A stretch of 64,000 bases of DNA from Tessaracoccus lapidicaptus. GTDB lineage: Bacteria > Actinomycetota > Actinomycetes > Propionibacteriales > Propionibacteriaceae. The position numbers were made by a program, and so were the translations under genes. Below are positions 15,476 through 24,862 of this stretch, in pieces; positions within the stretch are counted from its first letter, which is position 1; each line of letters opens with the position of its first letter. The notes under the pieces were generated by a model, which worked only from the letters and a program-made list of their open reading frames with translations, did no database searches and had not been told where the DNA came from. The stretch covers positions 62,001 through 126,000 of the forward strand of contig NZ_MBQD01000011.1 in the NCBI RefSeq assembly GCF_001693815.1, in the 5' to 3' direction.

Positions 15476-18250
15476 CTACGCCTTGATCCGCTCGACCAGG
15501 GCGGCCAACTCCTCGCGGCCGCCGTCGCTGCCGCCCAGCGTGAACGCGTCCACGAGGACGTCGACGGGATCGTCGAGGTGGGCCTTGACCCGGTCGGCCA
15601 CCGTCGCCTCGTCGCGCACGGTCACCATCCCCTTGAGCGGCACGGCCAGGGCGCCCTCGACGAACGCCGGCCAGCGGACCGGATCGTCCATGAGGTCGCG
15701 GACGGTGGCCGGGGAGCCGTGCTCGGGCTCCGGCCACTCGACGCGCCACTCGTGGCGACCCGAGCCGACCTTGGCGCTGACGCCAGGGAGGTCCACCTCG
15801 GCGGTGACGCCCGGCGGGACGCTGGCGGAGACCAGGACCGAGTCGCCGTCGCGCCGCCAGCCCACCTGGATCTCGCCGAACGGCGACAGGTGACGGGCCG
15901 AGGCGTGGGAGAGTCCACCGCCGGGCCGCGGGGCGATGCGGATCCGCCGGTAGCCGGGCTCCCGCGGGGCCAGGCCCGCGACCGTGCGGTGCAGCCAGTC
16001 CGCCACCGCGCCCAGGGCGTAGTGGTTGAACGACGTCATCTCGCCCGGGTTGATGGTTCCGTCGGGGAGCATGGAGTCCCACCGCTCCCAGATGGTGGTC
16101 GCGCCCATGGTGACCGGGTAGAGCCACGACGGGCAGCCCGTCTGCAGCAACAGCCGGTACGCGGTCTCGACGTGACCGGCGTCGGCCAGAGCGTCGGTGA
16201 CCAGCGGCGTGCCCACGAAGCCCGTGGAGATCCGGAAGCCGGAGGTGCGCACCAGGTCGGCGAGGCGGGCCGCGGCCGCCGCGCGCTGGTCCTCGGTCTC
16301 GAGGAGGTCGAAGACCAACGCCATGGCGTAGACGGTCTGCGCATCGCTGAGGATGCGCCCGCCTGGGGTGACGAAGTCGCGCCGGAAGCCGGCCAGCGCC
16401 CGGTCCGCCACGGAGCGGGCATACGCCTCGGTCTCGGCGTCGCCGACGATGGCAGCGGCCCGCGCGGTGAAGTCCGCGCTGCGGTACACGTGCGCCGTCG
16501 CGACGACATCCGGATCCGCCTTGGCGCGGGCGGGCTCGTCCGGCGGGGCCGTCGGGTCGAGCCAGTCGCCGAACTGGAAGCCGCCCGACCACACGCCGTC
16601 GTCCCCAGCCGCCTTGTCCAGGTACTCGACCCAGCGCCGCATGCTCGGCAGCTGCCGGGCCAGGACCGCGACGTCGCCGGAGCGCTCGTGCAGGACGGTC
16701 GGGACGATGGCGGCGGCGTCGCCCCACGCGGTGGCGACCATGCCGCCCAGGACGTTCGGCACGACGATCGGGACTCCGCCGTCGTCGAACTGGTCGGCCT
16801 CGAGGTCGCGCAGCCAGGAGCGCAGGAACCCGGTGGCGTCGTAGAGGAACTCCGCAGTCGGCGTGAAGACCTGGATGTCGCCGGTCCAGCCCAGCCGCTC
16901 GTCGCGCTGCGGGCAGTCCGTGGGCACGTCGACGAAGTTGCCGCGCATGCCCCACACGACGTTCTCGTGCAGCCGGTTGAGGAGGTCGTGCGAGGAGTCG
17001 AACCACCCGGTGCGCTCCATGTCGGAGTGGATGACCACGGCTTCCACCGAGACGATCTCCGCCTCGGCGACGCCGTCGATGCGCGCGTAGCGGAAGCCGT
17101 GGAACGTGAACGTGGGCTCAAGGACCTCGTCGCCGGCGCCCGCGAGGTGGTACGTGTCGGTGGCCTTCGCGGAGCGCAGTGGCCGGATGCCGAGCTCGTC
17201 GTGTTCGAGGACCTCGGCCTGGGTGACGACGACCTCCCGCCCGGACTCGGCGCGGACCCTCAGGCGGACCCAGCCGACGACGTTCTGGCCGAAGTCGACC
17301 AGCAGCGCCCCCGAGGGAGACCGCCACATGGACTGGGACGCGACGACCTGGGTGACGCGCACGGGTGGGCCGTCGGGAGCCACGAGGAGGGACAGGTCGG
17401 CGTCGACCACCTCGACGGCGTCGTCGCCCAGGGGCTCGGTGATCCGCAGGTCGGTGGTGCAGCCGTCGTAGATGTCGTCGGCCAGCACCCGCGAGGTGTG
17501 GGCGCGCCAGGTGTCGTCGGTGCCGAGGACGTGGCGCGCCCCGTCGGCCGTCGTGACCTCCAGCTGCGCGAGCAGCGCGAGCCGGTCGCCGTAGACGGCT
17601 CGCCGGTCGCCCCAGGTGAGCCGACCGCGGTACCAGCCGTTGCCGAGCAGGGCGGCGACGTCGTTGGCGCCGGAGCGCAGGAGTTCGGTGACGTCGTGGG
17701 TCTGGTACCGCAGCCGGTGGTCGTAGCTGGTCCAGCCGGGGGCCAGGTACTCGTCGCCGACCCGGCGCCCGTTGATGCTGACCTCGTACAGGCCGTGCGC
17801 CGTCACGTGGAGCCGGGCCGCGACGATGTCGGCCGGCAGGTCCCAGGTCGTCGTGAGCAGGGGCGCCGGGGTCAGGATGCCGCCGAGTGTCGTGGGTGAG
17901 ATGAAGCGGGCCTGCCAGTCCTCGGGGGCGAGGAGGCCGGCCTCGATGGTGACGGCGTCGCTCCACTGCGCCCACCCGCCGTCCTCTCCGCGCGCCCGCA
18001 CCCGGACGACGGCGCGCTCGAGGGACGCCAGGGGGGCGTCGGGCCAGGCGACGAAGAGCTGTTCGCCCGAGTCTGCGGCGTGGACGGCGCTGTGATCGCC
18101 GCGCTCGATCTCGATCTCATAGCCCGCCTGGCGCCACCCGTCGGGTGCGTCGGTGACCTGCCAGGACAGGCGGGGGGCGGTGTCGCCCAGGCCGAGCACG
18201 GCGGGGGCGACGGGGCGGTTCTCGACCCGAAGTCGGGTGGTACTGGTCAT
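15476..18250 (-). CDS. Alpha-L-rhamnosidase (GH78)
   Basis: Releases terminal L-rhamnose from plant glycosides or polysaccharides. The 924-residue protein has the GH78 order: an N-terminal beta domain, a carbohydrate-binding N-domain (NGRRVGDEYLAPGWTSYDHR), concanavalin-like and (alpha/alpha)6 catalytic domains, and a C-terminal beta domain. The catalytic motif CPQRDERLGWTGD (about 443-455) supplies the acidic residues. No signal peptide is visible, so it probably acts on imported rhamno-oligosaccharides. The ATG at 18250 lies downstream of a LacI operator shared with the divergent regulator gene. Confidence 0.95.
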   Translation of the reverse strand: MTSTTRLRVENRPVAPAVLGLGDTAPRLSWQVTDAPDGWRQAGYEIEIERGDHSAVHAADSGEQLFVAWPDAPLASLERAVVRVRARGEDGGWAQWSDAVTIEAGLLAPEDWQARFISPTTLGGILTPAPLLTTTWDLPADIVAARLHVTAHGLYEVSINGRRVGDEYLAPGWTSYDHRLRYQTHDVTELLRSGANDVAALLGNGWYRGRLTWGDRRAVYGDRLALLAQLEVTTADGARHVLGTDDTWRAHTSRVLADDIYDGCTTDLRITEPLGDDAVEVVDADLSLLVAPDGPPVRVTQVVASQSMWRSPSGALLVDFGQNVVGWVRLRVRAESGREVVVTQAEVLEHDELGIRPLRSAKATDTYHLAGAGDEVLEPTFTFHGFRYARIDGVAEAEIVSVEAVVIHSDMERTGWFDSSHDLLNRLHENVVWGMRGNFVDVPTDCPQRDERLGWTGDIQVFTPTAEFLYDATGFLRSWLRDLEADQFDDGGVPIVVPNVLGGMVATAWGDAAAIVPTVLHERSGDVAVLARQLPSMRRWVEYLDKAAGDDGVWSGGFQFGDWLDPTAPPDEPARAKADPDVVATAHVYRSADFTARAAAIVGDAETEAYARSVADRALAGFRRDFVTPGGRILSDAQTVYAMALVFDLLETEDQRAAAAARLADLVRTSGFRISTGFVGTPLVTDALADAGHVETAYRLLLQTGCPSWLYPVTMGATTIWERWDSMLPDGTINPGEMTSFNHYALGAVADWLHRTVAGLAPREPGYRRIRIAPRPGGGLSHASARHLSPFGEIQVGWRRDGDSVLVSASVPPGVTAEVDLPGVSAKVGSGRHEWRVEWPEPEHGSPATVRDLMDDPVRWPAFVEGALAVPLKGMVTVRDEATVADRVKAHLDDPVDVLVDAFTLGGSDGGREELAALVERIKA

Positions 18251-18284
18251 GCGGATCCTCGACGGTGAGAGATGGACAACGCCA

Positions 18285-18361
18285 TGAAACGTTTCACCCC
18301 ATGGTGGCGCCCCTTCCGGACTCCCGTCAAGAGGGTGGACGAAGAAATCTGAAGCGTTTCA
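18285..18361. promoter_or_regulatory. Divergent rhamnosidase / LacI promoter region with two operators
   Basis: TGAAACGTTTCA (18285-18296, perfect) and TGAAGCGTTTCA (18350-18361, one mismatch) are LacI operators. For the rhamnosidase (minus strand) a -35 TTGACG (18330-18325) and -10 CACCAT (18306-18301) with an 18-nt spacer place the start of transcription inside the first operator. For the divergent lacI gene the second operator overlaps the expected -35 region, about 20 bp before a TAGAGT -10 (18381-18386). Both genes should therefore be repressed together. Confidence 0.75.
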
Positions 18362-18393
18362 TGTGGGACTCCTGGGCGCATAGAGTGACCCCC

Positions 18394-19425
18394 ATGACAC
18401 CGAGGGGGGCGGGGCGGCTGCCCAGCATGAACGACGTGGCGCGCGAGGCCGGCGTCTCGCTGGGCACGGTCTCGAACGTGCTCAACAGGCCGGAGTCCTG
18501 CCGTCCGGAGACGGTGCGGCGGGTCCAGGCGGCGGTGGAGCGCCTGGGCTTCGTCCGCAACCTCAACGCGCGATCCCTGGTCGGCGCCGCCTCACACACC
18601 ATCGGCCTCAACGTGTTCGACTTGGGCAACAGCCTGTTCGTCGACATCGCGCGGGGCGCGCAGACGGTGCTGCGCGACCGTGGCTACCAGCTCGTCATCA
18701 CCGATTCGGAGGTCGACCAGGGGCGGCAGCGTGATCACCTCGACTACTTCGACGAGACGCGGGTCGCCGGCGTGCTGCTGGCGCCCCAGTTCGACCCGAC
18801 CGAGGACGTCCGACGCCTCGCCGGGCACGGCCGGCGCACGGTCGTCCTCAACCACGACGCGGCGGGGGCCACCTGGTCGACGGTGTTGATCGACAACGAG
18901 CACGCCGGGTACCTGGCAGCGTCACACCTGGCGGAGCGCGGCGCGCGGAAGTTGGCTTTCGTCACGGTCGCCGAGCAGCTGCAGCCGGCCGTCGAGCGAC
19001 GCCTCGGCGTGGGTCGGGCCGTCGCAGGGATGGACGGTGTGTCCCTGCGCGACCTGCACGTCCCGGACCTCGAGATCGACGGCGGGATCGACGCGGGCCG
19101 TGCACTGCTGTCGCTTCCGGAGGGCGAGCGGCCCGACGGCGTCATCTGTGTCGCGGACCTCACCGGCATGGCGATCGTCCAGGTGCTGTCGGGTGCCGGC
19201 GTCCGCGTTCCCGACGACATCCTCGTCATGGGGTGTGACTCCAACATCAACGCGTGGGGTGGCGACGTGCCGCTGACCACCGTGGCCCAGCACGGCGACG
19301 AGATGGGCGCAGCCGGAGCCCGCATCCTGCTCGACGAACTGGCCGACCCGGGCCGCCCCCCGACGCGCCACGTGATCCGACCCGAGCTGATCGAGCGGGC
19401 CTCCACCTCCCCACGGTCCCGCTAG
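18394..19425 (+). CDS. LacI-family transcriptional regulator (rhamnosidase control)
   Basis: A 343-residue repressor with an N-terminal HTH (MNDVAREAGVSLGTVSNVLN, residues 12-31) and an effector-binding domain (VAGVLLAPQF, GVICVADLTGMAIVQVL, ILVMGCDSNINAWG). ATG at 18394 is favoured because a TAGAGT -10 element ends 7 nt upstream, giving a leaderless transcript; the frame is open further upstream but that part reads through the operators. It is divergent from the rhamnosidase gene. It is a second regulator in the locus; its HTH recognition helix closely resembles that of the other LacI, so overlapping targets are likely. Confidence 0.92.
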   Translation: MTPRGAGRLPSMNDVAREAGVSLGTVSNVLNRPESCRPETVRRVQAAVERLGFVRNLNARSLVGAASHTIGLNVFDLGNSLFVDIARGAQTVLRDRGYQLVITDSEVDQGRQRDHLDYFDETRVAGVLLAPQFDPTEDVRRLAGHGRRTVVLNHDAAGATWSTVLIDNEHAGYLAASHLAERGARKLAFVTVAEQLQPAVERRLGVGRAVAGMDGVSLRDLHVPDLEIDGGIDAGRALLSLPEGERPDGVICVADLTGMAIVQVLSGAGVRVPDDILVMGCDSNINAWGGDVPLTTVAQHGDEMGAAGARILLDELADPGRPPTRHVIRPELIERASTSPRSR

Positions 19426-19459
19426 GCCACGGCGATTGGCCCGGCCGCGGGTGCTGAGG

Positions 19460-19465
19460 TAGGCT
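19460..19465 (+). promoter_or_regulatory. Probable -10 element for rplY
   Basis: TAGGCT lies about 105 nt upstream of the L25 gene, in the only gap between lacI and rplY. The same hexamer precedes three other gene starts in the window (24294, 25507, 27519). A TTGGCC about 19 nt upstream is a weak -35 candidate. Confidence 0.4.
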
Positions 19466-19569
19466 TGGCGGGCTGCCTGGCGAGGGACCCCCAGGGTCCG
19501 TGATCGACATGCCACTGTCCTCGCTCGGCGCCCGCACGCGTACACCACCCGAAGCTTGAGGAGTTCCGC

Positions 19570-20175
19570 ATGGCAGACGTCACCCTGACCGCCACCACCC
19601 GCACCGAGTTCGGCAAGGGCGCCGCCCGCCGCCTGCGTCGCGCCGGCCAGACGCCGGCCGTCCTGTACGGCCACGGCACCCAGCCGGTCCACCTGGCGCT
19701 GCCCGCGCGCGAGACCTTCCTGGCGCTGCGCCAGGCCAACGTCCTGCTGCACATCACCGTCGAGGGCGAGAAGAAGCCGTTCCTCGCGCTGCCCAAGCAG
19801 ATCACCCGCGACCCGATCCTCCCCGCCATCGAGCACGTCGACCTGGTGCTCATCACGGCCGGCGAGAAGGTCACGGTCGACGTGCCGCTGTTGTTCACGG
19901 GCGACGTCGAGCGCGGCGCGCTGGTGAACCACGACCTGTCGACGGTCAGCGTGCTGGCGCCCGCCACCGACATCCCCACCGAGGTCGAGGTGTCGCTGGA
20001 GGGTCTCGCCGTCGGTGCGCAGATCACCGTGGCCGACCTGACCTTCCCGCAGGGTGTCGAGGCCGCCGTCGACGGCGACACGCTCGTCGTCAGCGTCGTG
20101 CCGGCGCCGGTCGCCGACCTCGGTGAGAGCGCCGAGGGCGAGACCGAGGCCGAGGGCGGCGCCGAGAGCGAGTGA
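19570..20175 (+). CDS. rplY: Ribosomal protein L25 (Ctc-type, long form)
   Basis: Binds 5S rRNA in the large ribosomal subunit; the long CTC form is also linked to stress tolerance. The 201-residue protein has the N-terminal L25 fold (RTEFGKGAARRLRRAG, VLYGHG) and the C-terminal TL5/CTC beta domain, ending in an acidic Glu-rich tail. The ATG follows GAGGAG. It overlaps pth by 4 nt, an arrangement usual in actinobacteria. Confidence 0.96.
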   Translation: MADVTLTATTRTEFGKGAARRLRRAGQTPAVLYGHGTQPVHLALPARETFLALRQANVLLHITVEGEKKPFLALPKQITRDPILPAIEHVDLVLITAGEKVTVDVPLLFTGDVERGALVNHDLSTVSVLAPATDIPTEVEVSLEGLAVGAQITVADLTFPQGVEAAVDGDTLVVSVVPAPVADLGESAEGETEAEGGAESE

Positions 20176-20753
20176 CCGACTCGACGTACCTCGTGGTCGG
20201 GCTCGGCAACCCGGGTCCGACCTACGAGGCCACCCGGCACAACGTCGGGTTCTGGGCCGTAGCGGACCTCGTGGACCGCTACGGCTCGTCGTTCTCCCTC
20301 AACTCGCGGCAGCGCGCCGAGGTCGCGACCGCGCTGGTGCCGGGCACGTCGATCAGGCTCGTGCTCGCGCGTCCGACGACGTTCATGAACGATTCCGGTT
20401 CGGCCGTCCGCTCCCTGGCGACGTTCCACAAGGTCAAGCCGTCCCACATCGTCGTGATCCACGATGAGCTGGACCTGGATGCCGGCCGCCTGCGCGTGAA
20501 GCTCGGGGGCGGCGACAACGGGCACAACGGACTGAAGTCCATCCGCGCCCACCTCGGGACCGGAGACTTCCACCGGGTGCGGGTCGGCGTGGGGCGCCCC
20601 CCCGGTCGGCAGGACGCGGCCGCCTGGGTGCTGGCGAAGATGAAGCCCGCCGAGCTGGAGGAGATGCGGGTGGATGCCGCCGTGGCGGCGGACGCCGTCG
20701 AACTGCTCGTGCGCGAGGGCCTGGTGGCGACGCAGAACCGCTACAACTCGTGA
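20172..20753 (+). CDS. pth: Peptidyl-tRNA hydrolase
   Basis: Recycles tRNA by cleaving peptidyl-tRNA released from stalled ribosomes. The 193-residue protein shows VVGLGNPGPTYEATRHNVGF at residues 8-27, with catalytic His23 and conserved Asn13, then RPTTFMNDSG and HDELDLDAGRLRVKLGGGDNGHNGLKS. It starts with GTG overlapping the rplY stop (GTGA), which implies translational coupling. Confidence 0.97.
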   Translation: MTDSTYLVVGLGNPGPTYEATRHNVGFWAVADLVDRYGSSFSLNSRQRAEVATALVPGTSIRLVLARPTTFMNDSGSAVRSLATFHKVKPSHIVVIHDELDLDAGRLRVKLGGGDNGHNGLKSIRAHLGTGDFHRVRVGVGRPPGRQDAAAWVLAKMKPAELEEMRVDAAVAADAVELLVREGLVATQNRYNS

Positions 20754-20781
20754 TGTCAGAGGGCCGTGGAAGGATGGCGAC

Positions 20782-23700
20782 GTGTTGTTCCCCGGACTGC
20801 TGACCGCACTCGAGCGCGACCACGCCGTCGCCGCGACGCTGGCCGATTCCCGCCGCTCGGGCGTCACGACGCTCGACGTCACCGCCGTCCCCGCGTTCTT
20901 CCCGGTGCTGACGGCGGCCATCGCGGAGGAATCGGGCCGCACGGTGCTGCTGGTCACCTCCACCTACCGCGAGGCGGAGCAGGTGACGGCGGAGCTGGGC
21001 GGGTTGCTCGGCGAGGACGCCGTGGCCTACTACCCGGCCTGGGAGACCCTGCCCCACGAGCGGCTGTCGCCCCGCGCCGACACCGTGGGCCGCCGGCTGT
21101 CCGTGCTGCGCCGCCTCACCGGACACGCCGAGCTCCCGGTGCCGCGCGTCGTGGTGGCACCCATCCGCTCCGTGCTGCAGCCGCAGGTCAAGGGGTTGGC
21201 GGACATGGCCCCCGTGCGGATCGCCGTGGGGGAGGAGTACCCCCTGTCCACGCTGCTCGCGGACCTCTCCGGCGCCGCCTACACGCGCGTCGATCTCGTG
21301 GAACGGCGCGGCGAGTTCGCGGTGCGTGGCGGCATCGTCGACATCTTCCCGCCCACCGAGGAACACCCGGTGCGCGTGGACTTCTTCGGCGACGAGGTGG
21401 AGGAGATCCGGTCGTTCACCGTCGCCGACCAGCGCTCCACGGGCGACACGCTGCCCGAGATGGTGGCCCCGCCGTGCCGGGAGCTCCTGCTCACCACCCC
21501 GGTCCGCGAGCGCGCCCGGGCGCTGGCCGCCCAGCACCCCGAACTGGGGGACATGCTCGGCCGCATCGCCGAGGGTCACGCCGTCGAGGGCATGGAGGCG
21601 CTCACGCCCGTGCTGGTCGACGGCCTCGAGCTGCTCGTCGACGTGCTGCCGGCCGGGTCGCTGATCCTCGCGTCGTCGCCGGAGCTCATCCGCGCCCGCG
21701 CGATCGAGCTGGTCCAGACGAGCCAGGAGTTCCTGGAGGCCAGCTGGGCCGCGGCGGCCGGCGGGGGCACCTCGCCGATCGACCTCGGCGCGTCCGCCTA
21801 CTGGAGCCTCGCCGACGTCCGTCAGCACGCGCTGGCCGTCGGCCACCGCTGGTGGTCGCTGTCTCCGTTCGCGGCAGACGACGAGCAGACCATCGACGCG
21901 GACTCCGTGCACTCCCGCTCGGTCAAGGTGGGGGCCGTCGAGTCCTTCCGCGGTGACACGGAGGCCGCAGCCCGGCACATCGCCGAACGCCGCGCGGCCG
22001 GCTGGGGCGTGGTGCTCAGCGTCGAGGGACGCGGCCTGGCGCAGCGCATGGTCGAGCTGCTCGACGAGGCGGGCGTCCCCGCCGGCATCGACGACCTCAC
22101 CGAGCCACCGGGTCCGGACCGGGTGACGGTCGTCGTCGCGACGCTCACGCACGGCTGGCGGGCCGATGAGGCCAAGGTCGAGCTCATCACGTCGACGGAG
22201 CTCACCGGACAGACGGTCACCGACCGCTCCGAACGGAAGCTCCCCAGCCGCCGCAAGGCCACCATCCAGCCGCTCGAACTCAAGGCCGGCGACGCGATCG
22301 TCCACGAACAGCACGGCGTCGGGCGGTTCGTGGAGCTGGTGCAGCGCGTGGTGCAGGGCGCCACCCGCGACTACCTCGTCGTGGAGTACGCGCCCAGCAA
22401 GCGCGGACAACCCGGGGACCGGCTGTACGTGCCGATGGACCAACTCGACCAGCTCAGCCGCTACGTGGGGTCGGAGGCGCCGGCGCTCGACAAGATGGGC
22501 GGCGCCGACTGGACCAAGCGGAAGGCCAAGGCCCGCAAGGCCGTCCGGGAGATCTCGGCCGAGCTCATCAAGCTCTACGCGGCCCGGCAGGCCACCCGAG
22601 GGCACGCCTTCGGGCCGGACAACGTGTGGCAGCGCGAGCTGGAGGACGCCTTCAGCTTCGTGGAGACGCCGGACCAGCTGTCGGCCATCACCGAGGTGAA
22701 GTCCGACATGGAGAAGATCGTGCCGATGGACCGGCTGATCTGCGGCGACGTCGGCTACGGCAAGACGGAGATCGCCGTGCGGGCCGCCTTCAAGGCCGTG
22801 CAGGACGGCAAACAGGTGGCGGTGCTGGTGCCCACCACGCTGCTGGTGTCGCAGCACTACCAGACCTTCGCGTCGCGGTTCGCCGGCTTCCCGGTCCACC
22901 TCGCGCAGCTGTCGCGGTTCCAGTCCGACGCCGAGTCCAAGAAGATCCTCGACGGCCTGGCCACCGGCCGCATCGACGTCGTCATCGGCACGCACCGCCT
23001 CCTGAGCAAGGAGGTCCAGTTCAAGGACCTGGGGCTGGTCGTCATCGACGAGGAGCAGCGGTTCGGCGTCGAACACAAGGAGCGCCTGAAGGCCATGCGG
23101 GTCAACGTCGACGTCCTGTCGATGTCCGCGACCCCGATCCCCCGCACGCTCGAGATCGCCATCACCGGCATCCGCGAGATGAGCGTCATCGCCACGCCTC
23201 CGGAGGAGCGGCACCCCGTCCTCACGTTCGCCGGGCCCTACGACGACGCGCAGGTCAAGGCAGCCATCCGGCGCGAGCTGGCGCGCGAGGGTCAGGTGTT
23301 CTTCGTCCACAACCGCGTCGGCACGATCGAGAAGACGGCCGCGCACCTGCGCGAACTCGTGCCCGAGGCGCGCATCGTCACCGCGCACGGCCAGATGAGC
23401 GAGACGCGCCTGGAGCAGGTCATGCTCGACTTCTGGGAGCGCCGGGCCGACGTCCTGGTCAGCACCACCATCGTCGAGGCGGGCCTCAACATCCAGAGCG
23501 CCAACACTCTCATCATCGACCGCGCCGACACCCTCGGACTGTCCCAACTGCACCAGCTGCGGGGCCGCGTCGGCAGGTCCCGCGAGCGCGGCTACGCCTA
23601 CTTCCTGTATCCGCCGGACAAGCCGCTGACGGAGGCGTCGCACGAACGCCTCGCTACGATGGCCGCCAACACGGACCTCGGCTCCGGCATGGCCATCGCC

Positions 23701-24264
23701 ATGCGGGACCTCGAGTTGCGCGGCGCCGGCAACCTGCTCGGCGAGGACCAGTCCGGGCACATCGAGGGCGTCGGCTTCGACATGTACCTGCGCATGGTGG
23801 GGGAGGCCGTCGCCAGCTACCGCGGCGACGACGTCGAGCCCGAGCCGCAGATGCGCATCGAGCTGCCCATCGACGCCCACCTCCCGGAGGACTACATCGA
23901 GTCCGAGCGCCTGCGCCTGGAGATGTACAAGCAGATCGCGGAGATCCGCACGGAGGCCGACATCGAGGCCGTCCGGGCCGAGCTGGCGGACCGCTACGGG
24001 GAGCCGCCGGCCCCCGTCGTCGCCCTGCTCGGGGTGGCGCGGCTGCGGATGCTGGCCCGCGAACACGGAGTCCAGGAGATCGTCCCCCAGGGCAAGGTGG
24101 TGCGGTTCGCGCCGGTCACGCTGCCCGATTCCCGGCAGGTGCGGCTGCGCCGGCTCTACCCGGGTGCCACCCTCAAGCCGGGCGCCGAGCAACTGCTGGT
24201 GCCCAAGCCCGACGGGGACCACCTCGCCTGGGCCACGACGCTGCTGACCCAGCTGTACGGCTGA
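20782..24264 (+). CDS. mfd: Transcription-repair coupling factor Mfd
   Basis: Displaces RNA polymerase stalled at DNA lesions and recruits UvrA. The 1160-residue protein contains the UvrB-homology N-terminus, the RNA-polymerase-interaction domain (GDAIVHEQHGVGRF), and a RecG-like translocase with Walker A GDVGYGKTE (about 654-662) and DEEQ (about 755), plus a C-terminal TRCF domain. GTG at 20782 after AAGGA is the likely start; a TTG follows directly. It is 28 nt from pth. Confidence 0.97.
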   Translation: MLFPGLLTALERDHAVAATLADSRRSGVTTLDVTAVPAFFPVLTAAIAEESGRTVLLVTSTYREAEQVTAELGGLLGEDAVAYYPAWETLPHERLSPRADTVGRRLSVLRRLTGHAELPVPRVVVAPIRSVLQPQVKGLADMAPVRIAVGEEYPLSTLLADLSGAAYTRVDLVERRGEFAVRGGIVDIFPPTEEHPVRVDFFGDEVEEIRSFTVADQRSTGDTLPEMVAPPCRELLLTTPVRERARALAAQHPELGDMLGRIAEGHAVEGMEALTPVLVDGLELLVDVLPAGSLILASSPELIRARAIELVQTSQEFLEASWAAAAGGGTSPIDLGASAYWSLADVRQHALAVGHRWWSLSPFAADDEQTIDADSVHSRSVKVGAVESFRGDTEAAARHIAERRAAGWGVVLSVEGRGLAQRMVELLDEAGVPAGIDDLTEPPGPDRVTVVVATLTHGWRADEAKVELITSTELTGQTVTDRSERKLPSRRKATIQPLELKAGDAIVHEQHGVGRFVELVQRVVQGATRDYLVVEYAPSKRGQPGDRLYVPMDQLDQLSRYVGSEAPALDKMGGADWTKRKAKARKAVREISAELIKLYAARQATRGHAFGPDNVWQRELEDAFSFVETPDQLSAITEVKSDMEKIVPMDRLICGDVGYGKTEIAVRAAFKAVQDGKQVAVLVPTTLLVSQHYQTFASRFAGFPVHLAQLSRFQSDAESKKILDGLATGRIDVVIGTHRLLSKEVQFKDLGLVVIDEEQRFGVEHKERLKAMRVNVDVLSMSATPIPRTLEIAITGIREMSVIATPPEERHPVLTFAGPYDDAQVKAAIRRELAREGQVFFVHNRVGTIEKTAAHLRELVPEARIVTAHGQMSETRLEQVMLDFWERRADVLVSTTIVEAGLNIQSANTLIIDRADTLGLSQLHQLRGRVGRSRERGYAYFLYPPDKPLTEASHERLATMAANTDLGSGMAIAMRDLELRGAGNLLGEDQSGHIEGVGFDMYLRMVGEAVASYRGDDVEPEPQMRIELPIDAHLPEDYIESERLRLEMYKQIAEIRTEADIEAVRAELADRYGEPPAPVVALLGVARLRMLAREHGVQEIVPQGKVVRFAPVTLPDSRQVRLRRLYPGATLKPGAEQLLVPKPDGDHLAWATTLLTQLYG

Positions 24265-24293
24265 CGCCATCGGGCCGCCGGAGAGCCATGCGC

Positions 24294-24299
24294 TAGGCT
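24294..24299 (+). promoter_or_regulatory. Probable -10 element (TAGGCT) before the lipoprotein gene
   Basis: TAGGCT lies 45 nt upstream of the lipoprotein start in the short gap after mfd. It is one of four copies of this hexamer in intergenic positions of the window, always at promoter-like distance from a start codon. Confidence 0.4.
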
Positions 24300-24343
24300 G
24301 GCCCGCGGTGTCACCGCCCTCCTGTTCCACCGAGAGGACCCCC

Positions 24344-24853
24344 ATGAAGCTGACCCGCCTCATCCCGATGGCCGCGGTCGTCGCGGCAACCGTCGCCGCC
24401 GGCTGCAGCCCGATGCCGAGCACGGCCGCCCAGGTCGGCGATGCGCGGATCTCGGAGGCGCAGCTGACCCGCGTTGCCGAGGGCTGCGAGTCGGTCGGCC
24501 TCGGGCCGGACCAGGTGCAGCGCAGCCAGCTCCTCATGTCCGAGATCCTCGGTCTCATCGCCGAGGACCTCGCCGCGGACAACGGCCAGACCGTGACCGA
24601 CGAGGAGGCGCAGGCGGTGCTGCGCGAGACCAACGGCACCAGCCCCGCGCTCGGCAATCCGGACTGCGCCCGGGTCGCCGCCAGCGGCGCGAAGCTGCAG
24701 ATCCTGGTGACGAAGCTGGGGGAGAACGCCGACATCGCCGCGCTTCAGCAGCAGTTCGAGGCGGTCGACGTGCAGCTCAACCCGCGCTACGGCTCGTGGG
24801 ACCCCGCCGGCGCCGGGATCACCGGCACCGGGTCGCTCTCGGTCCCCTCCTGA
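24344..24853 (+). CDS. Small lipoprotein with SurA-N-like region
   Basis: A 169-residue lipoprotein: signal peptide with lipobox VAAGC (Cys about residue 19), then AAQVGDARISEAQL, which resembles the first strand/helix of SurA/PpiC-type chaperone N-domains, and two further Cys residues that could pair. No prolyl isomerase domain follows. ATG at 24344 is preceded by GAGAGGA. Its place between mfd and mazG is recurrent in actinobacteria. A chaperone-like role outside the membrane is an inference. Confidence 0.8.
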   Translation: MKLTRLIPMAAVVAATVAAGCSPMPSTAAQVGDARISEAQLTRVAEGCESVGLGPDQVQRSQLLMSEILGLIAEDLAADNGQTVTDEEAQAVLRETNGTSPALGNPDCARVAASGAKLQILVTKLGENADIAALQQQFEAVDVQLNPRYGSWDPAGAGITGTGSLSVPS

Positions 24854-24862
24854 GCCGCCCGG

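Noticed and set aside
18265-18393. 43-residue N-terminal extension of the second LacI protein
   Set aside because: It would translate the operator region, has no homology to LacI N-termini, and a promoter -10 element lies inside it.
21760-21775. Short match to the tRNA 3' end (GCGGGGGCACCTCG) in mfd
   Set aside because: Short GC-rich match within a conserved coding region; chance similarity.
20434-24735. A very long open frame (over 1400 codons) on the minus strand opposite mfd
   Set aside because: It mirrors the third-position GC bias of mfd, has no homology to known proteins and lacks a ribosome-binding site; mfd on the plus strand is certain.
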